From assembly GCA_965279075.1 (NCBI GenBank), contig CBDIHI010000010.1:248001-312000 (forward strand): a stretch of 64,000 nt of DNA. The letters run 5' to 3'. The notes beneath the pieces are model-generated. The model did no database searches and was not told the origin of the DNA. It saw only the letters and a program-made list of their open reading frames with translations. The stretch is from SZAS-79 sp965279075. GTDB taxonomy: Bacteria > Pseudomonadota > Gammaproteobacteria > Burkholderiales > SG8-39. The first letter of the stretch is position 1, and each line of letters begins with the position of its first letter. Shown piece by piece: positions 27,001 to 29,877 of this stretch. A program made the translations under genes and the position numbers.

Positions 27001-29877
27001 GGCGGGATGGGCGGCGACGCGATCACGACGGGCAACGGCGTGGACACGATCCTTGGCGACAACGGGTTCGTGCAGATGGATGCGGTGGGCGGGAACTTCG
27101 CGCAGGTCAGCACGAAGTCGCAGACATCGGCGGGTGGCGGGACGATGGACCTGGGCGGCAATGACGTGATCACGTCGCTGGACGGGAACAAGATCGTGGT
27201 GGGTGGCGACGGGTCGGACACGATCGACCTGGGCGTGGGCAGTGCGGTCCTGAGCAACCACTTGGTGCTGGGCGACAACGGGGTGATCACGTACGTGGCG
27301 CTGGGGGCCACGGGTGCGGGGCTGCCGCTGAGCTTCGAGACGAACGACACGCTGGCGGCTACGGGCGGTGCGGACACGATCCGTACGGGCAGCGGCAACA
27401 ACACGATCCTGGGCGGGATGGGCGGCGACGCGATCACGACGGGCAACGGCGTTGACACGATCCTTGGCGACAACGGGTTCGTGGAGATGGATGCCGAGGG
27501 GAACAATTTCGCGCGGGTCGGCACGAAGTCGCAGGCGTCGGCGGGTGGCGGGACGACGGACCTGGGCGGTGACGACGTGATCACGGCGCTGGACGGTGAC
27601 AAGAAGGTGCTGGGCGGCGACGGGTCGGACACGATCACGCTGGGCTCGGGCAACCACACGGTGCTGGGCGACAACGGGGTGGTGACGTACGTTGCGCTGG
27701 GCCAGACGGGAGCGGGCCAGGGGCTGCGCTTCGAGACGACGGACACGCTCACGGCGACGGGCGGTGCGGACACGATCACGGCGGGAGACGGGAACAACAC
27801 GATCCTGGGCGGGATGGGCGGCGACGCGATCACGACGGGCAACGGCGTGGACACGATCCTTGGCGACAACGGGTTCGTGCAGATGGATGCGGTGGGCGGG
27901 AACTTCGCGCAGGTCAGCACGAAGTCGCAGACGTCGGCGGGTGGCGGGACGACGGACCTGGGCGGCAATGACGTGATCGTTTCGCTCGACGGTAACAAGA
28001 CGGTGCTCGGCGGCGACGGCTCCGATTCGGCCACGCTCGGCGCAGGCGACCACACGGTATTCGGCGACAACGGATCGATTACTTTCGTGGCGTTGGGCCA
28101 GGCCGGTGCCGGCAGCGTGCTGACCTACATGACGAGCGACACCCTGCCCGTGACCGGTGGCGACGACACGATCACGGTCGGCGACGGCGACAACACCATC
28201 CTTGGCGGCATGGGCGCGGACAGGATCACCACCGGCAACGGCAGGGACACCATCCTCGGCGACAACGGCACCGTACAGATGGACCCGACCGGCGCGTTGT
28301 TCCAGTCGGTCGTGAGCACCATGACCTACGAAGGCAGCAACGATGTGGTCGCCGCCGGGGACGGTGACAAGAACGTGATTGCGGGCTTCGGCAGCGACAC
28401 GGTTACGGTCGGGACCGGGACCCACATCCTCGTCGGCGACAACGGCGAGCTGACATACGACTCGGCCGGCATCCGCTCCCTCGTGACGACGACCGAGGTG
28501 CTGGTGGGTGGAGACGACAACATCACCGCGGCCGGAGGGGACACCATTGCTCTGGCCGGGGTCGGCAACGACACGGTGACCACCGGCGCCGGAGCGGACG
28601 TCCAGCTCGGCGACAACGGATACGTGTACTTCGACACGCTGGGCCGGCTCAGTTGGATCGAATCCACGATCCCGGCGATGGGCGGCACCGACACCATGAG
28701 CGGCGGTGCCGGCGACGACGTCATGATCGGCGGTTTCAGCGGCGACACCCTCCTCGGCGGCGCCGGCAACGATGCACTGCTAGGCGACGCCGGGCGTGCG
28801 GTCTACATCAATGGCCTGGTCAGGTTGGTCGAGTCCATCGATCCCTTCATCGGCAATCCTGACTACCTCGACGGCGGTGCGGGCTCGAACGTGATCATCG
28901 GTGGAGACGGCGCAGACCTCGTCGTCGGCAGCCTCGACAACGACGTCCTGGCCGGGGAGTACGCGAGCGTCGAGTTCGACGTTGCAGGCAACGTTACCTC
29001 CGTAATCCGCTACGGCGTCAAGGACGACCTCATCGCCGACATCCAGGAGGCCCTCTTCATCTTCAAGCGGCCGGAGACCGGGGAAGAGGTCGTGGTGAGC
29101 GTGTATGTCGACGAGTCGCGGGGCTACGGCAGCGCCCCGGTCGACGAAGTGCGCCTGCGCGATTACCTGTCTCTGCCGATCCTCGCCGGCTTCGAGTTTT
29201 CGTCGCAGGTCCACCACAATTACGAGGTCTTCAGCGGCGGGTCGTCCGAGGGGCAGGCCGGCAGCGCGCAGCCGCTCGAGCAGGAGCCGCAGGGGGCCGA
29301 ACAGCAGGGCGCGCCTGGGCAAGGCCAGCCGGGCGAGGGGTCCCAGGCCCCGGCCGGAGAACAAGGCGGCCCACAGGGCCCGTCCGGCCCCGGGCCGGCC
29401 ACGGAGCAGCCCCCGGAAGGTGCCGACTTGCAGACCACGCCGGCCGAGCCGCTCACGGGCATCGATGCGAGTCTGGCGGCCTTGGTTGCCGCCGACATTG
29501 CGAGCCTGCGAGAACCTTCGCGGCCGCTGGAGTTGGCGCTGGCCGGCCTGCTCGGTTCGCAAGCCTGGCAAGGGCGTCCCCGCTCGGTACTGCCGCGCAA
29601 CGGGCGCCAGGGGGATGCGCAAGGCAAGTGGATTCCCACCGTCCGCGATGGCGGTGCATCGGGAGAACTGATGCTCGACCGTCGCGCCCGCAGGCGCGAC
29701 GAATCTGCCGGGCCGAAACTGGCATCGGGTGCCATCGAGCAGACGGCAAGCGTATGGCTCGACCGCGTGGCTGGACTGCCCGCCGGGGTAGATACGGCGA
29801 GCTATGCGCAGCGTCCCGCTTCGCGGTTTATCATCGACTGGGACAAGGGCCCGGCAAAGCCGAAGAATCCCGGCTGA
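1..29877 (+). CDS. Giant repeat-built, probably exported RTX-like protein (5' end outside window)
   Basis: One frame is open from base 1 to the TGA at 29875-29877, giving at least 9,958 residues; the start and any signal peptide lie upstream. Segments in order: beta-helix/haemagglutinin-like strands (about 1-5050); beta-roll-like acidic Gly/Asp repeats (about 5500-7790); Calx-beta-like stretches (about 7900-8650); an array of ~95-residue modules with a W-T-V-x-L-x-G-x-x-Y-x-Y core (about 8850-19060); further Gly-Asp repeats and a FlgD-Ig-like segment (to about 21000); an RTX-like array rich in GGxGxDxI and LGDNG (about 21740-28990); and a Pro/Gln/Gly-rich linker with an Arg-rich end (29240-29877). 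I saw no cysteine on reading the translation. There is no C-terminal autotransporter barrel or LPXTG-like anchor. Type I or adhesin-like export is inferred. The five same-strand genes downstream suggest dedicated export factors. Function unknown. Confidence 0.9.
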   Translation, partial: SVNDLTAKAKITSWTSAVGDGLLALTGGGADQYNGHLLQESHGTVINNGTVETGLTRHVSLSLDSWDARAGTVSGTASDGVTFSTSQQLQSSTLALDLKNSKDLLAQYGSIDAKLNAYYSSEVIRIQQEMLDKGLGVWEDAAHTVFTPISSYVMTVTVDPIRAQAGRIDVRGDQLQGGGRWIAPTDASVTITNNTPAFLNLKGITIPAETGRMYFNGGLVGSNSAILSENVRNVNADNAHNFTNVDTLQTAVTPTFQNPMPTDATSGFAEPIITVTNALDVNDVNDGNTYVAPNITVLGASEGGVGISNLSGKLMIDFGGGAFISRGPVDAKNMVITGTGNVYIDGAAVFAQADPSSIWGGVTRGTTSDGITENGVISAETMQIDAFGAKVTVADTTNKIGNLLAQGPTSAGSLIAQQIFIRANIINVNGLIQSGKDNYTLNLDGSAAFEVSEKLRLGFGGTFKLEQTTAATGKDFSVWFNSVTQSFEIRDVSVSGGSVTLEGKIVNTGNGKIRVLSGYGQININNTTAYGVQVAKIDASQRGAGTLVIIDKAKLNGSGNPTSTLYNQNGAIGNYTYDPSAQMRFGWAVSWGTRTLETIHRESSNWLGLINLGSFDESGKVVTNIGLPTLEGGAGFYYSETNSSLQDDPYNFSQNSVQTNGTAPEAQWRETYHEVRSSWYGKKTYITDYAKRVDTKTVAHHDINAHRQIGIEFFGGAEATVNISSTSSRDVVVGNILNTSGTTTITSGGAIRMSGVDGAIGGRRVVLTAANGIGTDQRAVTTNVTDTGSSSLYAVTSKGDVNVVERSGDLAIDQVKATAGGNVNIVVPKNLFAAAGYDGLVQGSRINIDTSATDTNVGGGVGNSTLAPIVVESGDKLKDTVTVNANGNVFIKEQTGDLHLNKITATGTVWVKVAAGGLIDANSSQTVDERIRSQLEGGLWSDLGLTADTGATQKVSDAIAGFQSTKTQEYHTYWKYRNTQANPALYQSNFVAQLPADDEAYYRDILGYDDAAITTLVNKLTQEYHELHTRYGGYGNTYNATFHYTITSTERTALEGSIKIWTPEELLFSMSGGVLKATADTVSILEDPNISGTDVTIETSKGIGNTTGKVVIDIAHVKAINPGPGPGTGKPYGLSSEERVAFSAADRPDITYIVGNIVGSSAAPVTFNFTQGTSSDSITRLDGGSFIADGFSVGRKVYVEGASLNATAKGVFYEVASVTASTITLTSGTSDVRLAATETSMVAILSPVIADPTGRFNEILKIGIDQRDDVNADVGGSLNVSAGTNIYLGTLRGFNIERVTATDSVRIKAKNDIVNAAASGINITSSDLILESGQGGIGTSAKNVTVLLSASGGLQGTLTARALNDVYISTTGDLKIAGVQSQNAGVHLRAGGSILDGLNSSAAKLAGNVIDLSAGADIGASTNWLETDHTFSGTLHATAAGSIWLHEVDGNMNVDRITSTGGDVNLRSHLSIVDASTATGESSAKPGADILANANVTLIADVGAIGISGNDIDIDSARGGSGNLSITSFLGANIIEVAGNLSIDTITAGSAYTAFIAAPLGSILNGRSSGNNVVSGKAFLFAKNDIGASTKAFLTAVGNLEGQSTLGNAYITNTGAMTIGGVTGSSTGIDVKGSVNITTMSPMKVKTKVKSDGDITLTSNDGAGGTDTLDIGYDDAGNPIAIVPAVLTGTNVPTSLTGTANLTVTLGSLAVQTLSIGAAADAANIVSALNAAINANASLNGKLSASKDVSGHIILTSTGDDLSVGGPRAAEIFGTATSATGIRVAIESVAGRVLLHAGDGFRLSNSALLRGTSVEIHTDDSSSSSGDAGGAIEIYGSIDASLIDLYGGAGVDTFVLTVSASKAGSVLSVHAGGGDDKVYIGSNATTAGNSGGTVNGITQKVIIDGEAGSDQVIVDETAESSVTNLVSDRETVATVSYGRLTGLAAGNILYRNLETLDVNLGNAGNTAQIKSTEAGTTMYLRTGSGADTVTAGSTISDSTSTVNDLSGALDVNLQGGTDVLRINDSGDTAANTGALTSTVVSGLGTAGITYSNVETLNIDLGSGVDGFTIASTYGNLTNLRSQDGADNLLVQTVAGYTTIDAGLAGDTITVGDASHDLSGIVGQLDINGGGQTGDTLNVDDRAALAGLIGRVYTAGLAAGKAGVSGLDMTIGLNYIGIDAFNLTLGQGSDDLFIEGTNSATNVFDAYLGDDVINISSISGVTSAYGDRISDTSSTAEKGHGGRDIVRVNYGQDGRQTFENGVAALLTIGGGEDDDLLEIGLSGKLSNPTTNPPQSRIKVDSASAYPTDLGSDRMNVYGTNQNDLFLFRPHAIIALQTDADGNRVAAGGVERIDYTTVSGGITVFGRDGDDVFALDDTSSALTIYGDAGEDTFQVGQIFKSPRDANAGLALEDQFSTTLTTRGYLSNGVNFDAFLHGGAGNDTFTIYHNKANVFLYGEEDDDTFTVRAFVAVDPNDPLKPITNINGGKGKDLITYTVNAPVHIDGGDGSDTLIVVGTEFADKFVVTDTGVYGAGLFVTYASIENIVVDALEGNDQFFIASTPEGATVSTIGGKGSDTFNVAGNVDTLPIDVVSNDLLGHSGMIDLSIPTANTTDAGYQNTFVQDISASIQDNESAGIALTMLGGLLRVFEGNSGNALTQAKYSVVLTRSPKEDVRVTASPSSIKQSESLAGGKGIALNGNEAGTTLLFDRTNWFIPQIITVTAPADLLAEGLRNINIQHTVVQGADVSDGGEYDALAVPSPVVQVYDDDAAGVVITPASNGEVIVNQDTSVTLGSGADSYYVSLTREPTGPVTLNLNVQPDDNGNSQIVTQDSNGAVISSLTFSTSNPSAADYWSKPHLVKVVAAADTANVLQGTQFVRIEHSVAAASVNSLYGLDTDDVATGLGAKVAGDLTGQYTASVSGSTVTITGKSAFTASSPDSTVTITGAESAYTSVALKPVSSTAPVAGDTWTLSVNGRNYSYISGSNGDALTLAAVVSGLADAFTANAISGITATPHTSGIADVTLTGSSAFTARLIQSNGETTVISGTPAVGSYGKVQVQVPAGTVISGDAWTLTLGNTTFKYVAGKNGEMVALPSMDVTLTDKDAPGVLVTQSGGDTRVTEPTDLVLLGGGEVTNAGTSSGYGLKVVATNPATVMNAVTIDFSITESPSVTTVSAGKGTVSGTQVWTSADILLTGTVATGNTWTVRVEGANYSYIATATDTTLDLVAAGLKGVLSAGLSSSGYAVNDPAAGTGVTLVKAGTGFTAQMVSGGATITGNSAWRNPTLALSGAVGSSETWTVRLNGTNYSYTTASNGSDTLSSVADQLMTLLAAPLSSAQATVSKVQLTQFVANFGAAELNEAAGTHDSIFTAQAIDVDSWNIQANADILDATTRPHLTVHGTGNGQTDVYKFNISSEMLHANGPSDPVTPVTATFDIDHGFDYYDSIFWASQLSLFKADGTLIARGPGYSNPFDASAGGSGSTTWLDDFLTYQFTATGDYYLEVSNWIPLSGNSNGLPNGVDYDLQVSIDRHKTANFVLEASPVLKVGDGIQDVDAANNWYTFADPKIGNGTDIHSSTPYVKISGSGDGTTDSYRFEVTSAMLTQSGGTAGTTVTETPGRTYYTSADLQLSGRVQLGDVWTLTLDGLDYAYTVTQPDADAEAATAGSGIANIASGLATKITSRTTTDTNDITTGATYAAAVSTTDSATIKLTDANGFWFDMNHRLDDAAVVLRQGAVQGNSALPLTSADVVFSGTVAIGDTWTVTLNGTNYSFTAVTTSLDAVAAGLDAAIGTPAGVTVLHTASSNTLNIAASAGSTFTVAVKESGETADGVAKITNAFTRAAYAQADIALSSGTVLAGDTWTLTLVDQANVSKTFTSTGFTSSDAVATDLVTQVNAASGVTYSATHFDKVVRLADLATGKFFTISIAKTGSGTATATVNGTAVQTDTSAVKWTNASLALNGTYKAGETYTVTVNAAAATAYTATYVAGAVGTAVTTSTVIAPTTLTGGTTLTVTLGASSAQNLTIANGTTYTTATLVAALNVQIAANATLAGRLVATDDGANHLVLAGTTAGEALTLSGTRASQLFGTATSATGNYAATLSGVAQALRDTINSKSPSGKTYTATASSGTLTIADAAGVTLSYGVTGATSGVAADASTWTKSLAFGTTVTAGNIYTVTLDRFAELTSTLTSYSLTGTSTLDVTLGALPLQSLSIGAAASASTTVSLLNAAIDGNVTLKGKLAASVDGSGHVVLTATNASQNITVANTRASEIFGAATSAAAGYAYFNATADSTPDLTEVLTALETAIDADSQYEASFDVDTARVNGVLTIATKYKSAFVAQLTQGAVIVPAAATTDAIKVVSISASAADKVHTLILKETSSGTVRAFTYYSDATPTAAEVATGLAAAVNAGSTTHKFTVSTGSGVTDTLVISNSDGLAFTVETTTGTTSLVSGSSAQTYQLTGTVTAGELYSMALVPTTGSAKVFGFEATTTTISSVLTGLAAAINANSNSSGYTATANATLGTITVVNNTGTAFTINSTRGTVASASTIAQTSKLSGTVAIGDVFTVALKRGTSATDYYSFEATTTSVNDVLDGLVAAIGPANASYAATADATSATLTVVNKGTTALTMSLNRGTATDVSTWAASIVVGDDTTNIGTGETVSVTVNYGSSSTKTYSTTLGTMSGSSTARQQAAALAIAATINAESSHLFYADVESSSAVINIFSATKADATTAISSVTGSSGTGEHATISAVASATSTVEVTGTVAIGQVYTIGLPNGASTDYYSFVATTATSASVVTGLVAAINAGTTYTAVDSTHNGTTVPSITITRTGASSTTAFTPFVATPAATFADASTWAETLQLSGTVATGTSWVVSAKSGSIYESFGYAAASTDTTLASVSTGLAGSVGGSNYTAIATGNNTVTLLRTDAAAFSVSSTAPVALLADAGAWSETIKLSGTPSDGMVWAAVLKQGTSYETFSEVAGSTDTQADVVTALKTSLNGSANYVAIESGSNTITILRQSDTSTFSALTAAGANPADASGYSEELQVSGTVVAGKTYTVSITPTSGSPVYFNYTAKSTDVAGTNAVSLDNITTGLSAAIDASGSYATVVTGASGSKVITVLRESGTVDFAAGTSLAAAASAVTGYTAAVEISGTIAARETYKVILTDTQTTPDVSTFSYVAGINGDTVDAQTVAQGLATAINASGLYSAKAIQTATGTYVVSIVRQGGTTTFTAVSSITAAAPLVRPVLGGEAKVAWSQEVTLDNGSGQGDTWTVLLDGTNGLNNRTFNGTTDNSATVAAALAGSVGYVDNGTTTNVAKFHQTNYNFVTVDQRTWVDHIAAQLTTAPAGGSVAASDRLTEYNFTVKGTVTPSDVWSVALNGITYNYTVGAHDNINGVATGLRAAINASGIFTAAGTGADIQVTIKAEAWFTGFTQNLSQGGGKVKAVLDIDGSKVMYGLDTRETTIEVPVYDSFTGQLIYTYPSTITQSYAYVDIPVLTLYDASHHVVTPLSAPPVSVPDAGSTLATDPLYTYELGSAERYTVEVGAYRQYLQPNPFATDGYVGYATGQSYNLNISLQRHAINKDAINLVGKQVTLTTGADKGVSAQILAYDAATKTYTLSKGGLNVGATNKFNIEYDIASEFPNYSSNSDTFQVVLTKAPTADVTLDVVPQATATYNSNLAFSARDNYGQTESIQVNTATPQARIELTGTPQVDQVWRLTLGGVDYDYKATSNVLADVATGLKAKIDSVTGSGYTVTTSGSTITVSRYGAASDHASFTALLSVLPYSEGTIAIRNLTSYKAELSLSGPVKQGEVWEIVLGTAHYSYQVQYGDVLGDVAAKLYDQLKPLTTLRTTLTGLVLTVANADQAASMSASYTIQAAHLATDPAVTASASVTLPLETAGGKVTSQLIFSSNAADWNAWSNQQTVTVTARDDRILEGHDLKVFPAMGERINTIRGPLIIDGGAQYSDVSALNEPFMTAGETNWVLPNSTLTSFGSTTALDVDGQTVTVGTLTDTHITHFDAARGEMPGLDPRMNDYAYRITVIDSPGVDTPMDLALGGLIGNTLAVKAEDGTSTLQVTGFVAPAGASATVVGRGDASTTYTSADIVLAGQVLKGSDWQISLGGVAYTYRAGAANGTISFGSSVNLTGSTAAAQTLTVTLGALSAQDLTISSGSYTSTTLVTALNAAITGNSTLTGKLVASADGAGHIILTGAAAGEIVLTGARASDIFGTGTQSEALTLNKVAERLAAQISAPATGFQVARADHLLAITRSDSNPFTARISQGGGNLTGTPASASGVNWSLAQIKLQMTGTISAGQVWTISLQKSGESSPTPYTYTTRAGDDLKAVILGLADQIDAGTNYHSDIKYETATFTSAWPTDVALAPVAGKGYFITPLNRNFFVVEADQVDVLNLFNRASVSNDAGVLTDSRLTGFGMGGDTVVAGKAVKGGISYQGLEQFNLMLGSGDDNLTIESTHLGSTTVTTAGGNDTVSIKTVAGHTLIDTGAGTDTVNVGSALNVVDQITGLLVINQGGNGVGDVLNVVDTGDANANTATLTQSTLTGLDMPTVAEVQTFRVQAKSGTFRLGLDPALYVTGAPYGSAQTVSYDATGALGVTAIQAALRTLYGTTDLIVAEVSREIPAGETQAHAVTYQLTFTGAMAGKDMPKLMWAETRNSIDVTVQTPLTSLVAYDNESVDVNIETKRDGSIAPVVDNVQTFAINATGGTFKLTVDVPKPGSTIQLTQTTIAIAYDATADQIRTALDPILNPNGSILDPFNPRNDNSKPYTNNVAVTRIGNVVTIGFQGESRAKAVTAVDTSSLTNTAGAATIDVATRHSGINYYGVGTLNVTLGSGDDIFNVQGTSAITNLNTAGGADKVYVSSTADVNALTGSDGFLAGNVVSFSGDDRPVLQFELAEAATSVSIDIRDASGTLVRTLALGGSAIGNYTPTWDGKDTAGVVAKAGAYSYTVTAARADATTFAGTMAMRGTLDRIAGTLNIDAGTGINALMVSDAGSRVADTAVVVTKDSISGLAPSVVNYVTTGTDTAGNGGTYAGGISIWSGYAADTVSVTSTRKDTGPQVGGLDVRTITSLNTGLGEDRVTVTLAAATDGFFALNTQGPFDHDYTGTLRTDDDTIVASGSSLPLVIFGGQGKDDITSGSGNDIIFGDRGRVEYKDASGAVVQVLGWGGLGDKTDGLDHIVSAAYTVDIAVGSNDFLEAGEGTNIVFGGANGGGALANVAAAGFDGDYLHAGTGNDILVGDNGSVTFVIPGLTGAGRALRYETTDTLASTGGNDKLLAGEGSNTILGGMGADTITAGAGTDVILGDNGFVQMDAEGNKYAQVRTLSRLSAGGAIVDLGGNDTISVLGGDKIVLGGDGGDTIDLLGAGNHTVLGDNGVVTYVALGLTGAGRAQKYETTDTLLSTSVGGTAGVDVIMVTGDGDNTILGGLGGDTISLKNGTDTVLGDNGVVELDAEGNKFARVATLSRASAGGAIVDLGGNDTITGLSGNKIVLGGDGADTILLGDALATVTSDHIVLGDNGVVTYVALGQTGAGNVLRYETTDTEDSVLRPATGTGSGDTITIRQNGNNTILGGMGGDTIGTRHGVDTILGDNGFVQMDAVGVKFAQVKTLSQASAGGGTTDLGGDDVITSLDGNKIVVGGDGSDTITLGDGSAVSSNHLVLGDNGVITYVALGATGAGLPLRFETTDTLVSTGGGDTIKVGDGNNTILGGMGADVITTGTGATGVGVDTILGDNGYVQMDTEGNNFAQVATKSLVSTDAASVVTGLGGGDTIKVGIGDKIVLGGDGGDTIDLLGAGNHTVLGDNGVVTYVALGLTGAGRAQKYETTDTLLSTSVGGTAGVDVITVTGDGDNTILGGLGGDTISLKNGTDTVLGDNGVVELDAEGNKFARVATLSRASAGGAIVDLGGNDTITGLSGNKIVLGGDGADTILLGDALATVTSDHIVLGDNGVVTYVALGQTGAGNVLRYETTDTEDSVLRPATGTGSGDTITIRQNGNNTILGGMGGDTIGTRHGVDTILGDNGFVQMDAVGVKFAQVKTLSQASAGGGTTDLGGDDVITSLDGNKIVVGGDGSDTITLGDGSAVSSNHLVLGDNGVITYVALGATGAGLPLRFETTDTLVSTGGGDTIKVGDGNNTILGGMGADVITTGTGATGVGVDTILGDNGYVQMDTEGNNFAQVATKSLVSTDAASVVTGLGGGDTIKVGIGDKIVLGGDGGDTIDLLGAGNHTVLGDNGVVTYVALGLTGAGRAQKYETTDTLLSTSVGGTAGVDVIMVTGDGDNTILGGLGGDTISLKNGTDTVLGDNGVVELDAEGNKFARVATLSRASAGGAIVDLGGNDTITGLSGNKIVLGGDGADTILLGDALATVTSDHIVLGDNGVVTYVALGQTGAGNVLRYETTDTEDSVLRPATGTGSGDTITIRQNGNNTILGGMGGDTIGTRHGVDTILGDNGFVQMDAEGNKYAQVRTLSRLSAGGAIVDLGGNDTISVLGGDKIVLGGDGGDTIDLLGAGNHTVLGDNGVVTYVALGLTGAGRAQKYETTDTLLSTSVGGTAGVDVITVTGDGDNTILGGLGGDTISLKNGTDTVLGDNGVVELDAEGNKFARVATLSRASAGGAIVDLGGNDTITGLSGNKIVLGGDGADTILLGDALATVTSDHIVLGDNGVVTYVALGQTGAGNVLRYETTDTEDSVLRPATGTGSGDTITIRQNGNNTILGGMGGDTIGTRHGVDTILGDNGFVQMDAVGVKFAQVKTLSQASAGGGTTDLGGDDVITSLDGNKIVVGGDGSDTIDLGVGSAVLSNHLVLGDNGVITYVALGATGAGLPLSFETNDTLAATGGADTIRTGSGNNTILGGMGGDAITTGNGVDTILGDNGFVEMDAEGNNFARVGTKSQASAGGGTTDLGGDDVITALDGDKKVLGGDGSDTITLGSGNHTVLGDNGVVTYVALGQTGAGQGLRFETTDTLTATGGADTITAGDGNNTILGGMGGDAITTGNGVDTILGDNGFVQMDAVGGNFAQVSTKSQTSAGGGTMDLGGNDVITSLDGNKIVVGGDGSDTIDLGVGSAVLSNHLVLGDNGVITYVALGATGAGLPLSFETNDTLAATGGADTIRTGSGNNTILGGMGGDAITTGNGVDTILGDNGFVEMDAEGNNFARVGTKSQASAGGGTTDLGGDDVITALDGDKKVLGGDGSDTITLGSGNHTVLGDNGVVTYVALGQTGAGQGLRFETTDTLTATGGADTITAGDGNNTILGGMGGDAITTGNGVDTILGDNGFVQMDAVGGNFAQVSTKSQTSAGGGTTDLGGNDVIVSLDGNKTVLGGDGSDSATLGAGDHTVFGDNGSITFVALGQAGAGSVLTYMTSDTLPVTGGDDTITVGDGDNTILGGMGADRITTGNGRDTILGDNGTVQMDPTGALFQSVVSTMTYEGSNDVVAAGDGDKNVIAGFGSDTVTVGTGTHILVGDNGELTYDSAGIRSLVTTTEVLVGGDDNITAAGGDTIALAGVGNDTVTTGAGADVQLGDNGYVYFDTLGRLSWIESTIPAMGGTDTMSGGAGDDVMIGGFSGDTLLGGAGNDALLGDAGRAVYINGLVRLVESIDPFIGNPDYLDGGAGSNVIIGGDGADLVVGSLDNDVLAGEYASVEFDVAGNVTSVIRYGVKDDLIADIQEALFIFKRPETGEEVVVSVYVDESRGYGSAPVDEVRLRDYLSLPILAGFEFSSQVHHNYEVFSGGSSEGQAGSAQPLEQEPQGAEQQGAPGQGQPGEGSQAPAGEQGGPQGPSGPGPATEQPPEGADLQTTPAEPLTGIDASLAALVAADIASLREPSRPLELALAGLLGSQAWQGRPRSVLPRNGRQGDAQGKWIPTVRDGGASGELMLDRRARRRDESAGPKLASGAIEQTASVWLDRVAGLPAGVDTASYAQRPASRFIIDWDKGPAKPKNPG
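5056..5343 (+). other. Flagellar hook IN-motif-like module, copy 1 (inside giant gene)
   Basis: The encoded segment has T-L-x-V-T-L-G-x-L-x-x-Q-x-L-x-I, then an A-L-N-A-A-I-N stretch and ends with RAAEIFGTATSATG. The layout resembles the flagellin hook IN motif. Three more copies occur in this gene. Confidence 0.5.
10165..10590 (+). other. PPC-like (pre-peptidase C-terminal) beta domain inside giant gene
   Basis: The segment has a V-x-G-x-G-x-x-D-x-Y-x-F opening, a central S-L-F-K-A-D-G-T-L-I strand and a T-G-D-Y-Y-L-E-V close. That order is usual for PPC-type beta domains of secreted proteins. A related segment occurs at about 16320-16740. Confidence 0.45.
11986..12276 (+). other. Flagellar hook IN-motif-like module, copy 2 (inside giant gene)
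   Basis: It has the same layout as the copy at 5056, including LTVTLGASSAQNLTI and the closing RASQLFGTATSATG. It sits between two of the W/Y modules. Confidence 0.5.
12547..12834 (+). other. Flagellar hook IN-motif-like module, copy 3 (inside giant gene)
   Basis: It contains LDVTLGALPLQSLSIG and closes with RASEIFGAATSAA. It lies about 270 bases after copy 2, so the two may have arisen by local duplication. Confidence 0.5.
18412..18700 (+). other. Flagellar hook IN-motif-like module, copy 4 (inside giant gene)
   Basis: It contains LTVTLGALSAQDLTI and closes with RASDIFGTGT. It is flanked by W/Y modules on both sides. Confidence 0.5.
20707..20940 (+). other. FlgD Ig-like segment inside giant gene
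   Basis: The encoded stretch has I-R-D-A-S-G-T-L-V-R-T-L, then T-W-D-G-K-D-T-A-G and A-G-A-Y-S-Y-T-V-T-A. This is the characteristic pattern of the FlgD Ig-like domain found in hook-capping proteins and in many secreted proteins. Confidence 0.65.
22101..23387 (+). repeat. 1287-bp tandem repeat, unit a
   Basis: The unit encodes 429 residues, three modules of about 143 residues each with GGxGxDxI and two LGDNG motifs. It is nearly identical in DNA to the next unit, starting from the same GATCGTTCTTGG at 22101 and 23388. It shares private variants with unit c (for example GGGTCGTGCGCAGAAG). Confidence 0.9.
23388..24674 (+). repeat. 1287-bp tandem repeat, unit b
   Basis: It begins exactly 1287 bases after unit a and is nearly identical to it. 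It shares variants with unit d (GGGCCGGGCGCAGAAG, GTGACGTACGTTGCG) rather than with its neighbours a and c. Confidence 0.9.
24675..25529 (+). repeat. Shortened 855-bp repeat, unit c
   Basis: It matches unit a, including its private variants, but lacks 432 bases (144 residues, one module). Its last ~130 bases instead match the non-repeat block at about 21971-22100, which has a different codon style. Confidence 0.9.
25530..26355 (+). repeat. Partial 1287-bp repeat, unit d
   Basis: It matches unit b, including its private variants, up to about 26410, where the sequence changes into the 807-bp repeat family. Confidence 0.85.
26356..27162 (+). repeat. 807-bp tandem repeat, copy 1
   Basis: It encodes 269 residues, two RTX-like modules. 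The next copy starts 807 bases later with only scattered differences, for example GGCGGTGGG against GGTGGCGGG. Confidence 0.9.
27163..27969 (+). repeat. 807-bp tandem repeat, copy 2
   Basis: It is nearly identical in DNA to copy 1. After about 27970 the sequence returns to the diverged, C-ending codon style of the flanks. Confidence 0.9.

Noticed and set aside
22101..27969. CRISPR or satellite interpretation of the regular repeats
   Set aside because: The units are coding, in frame, and far longer than CRISPR repeats. They carry no spacers and no cas genes are near.
21697..28425. A 2,242-residue open frame on the minus strand across the repeat array (and a 1,102-residue one at 24762-28070)
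   Set aside because: It exists because the GC-rich repeat lacks stops in several frames and is copied many times. Its translation is Arg/Pro/His/Val monotony with no domain, and the plus-strand frame continues a real protein.
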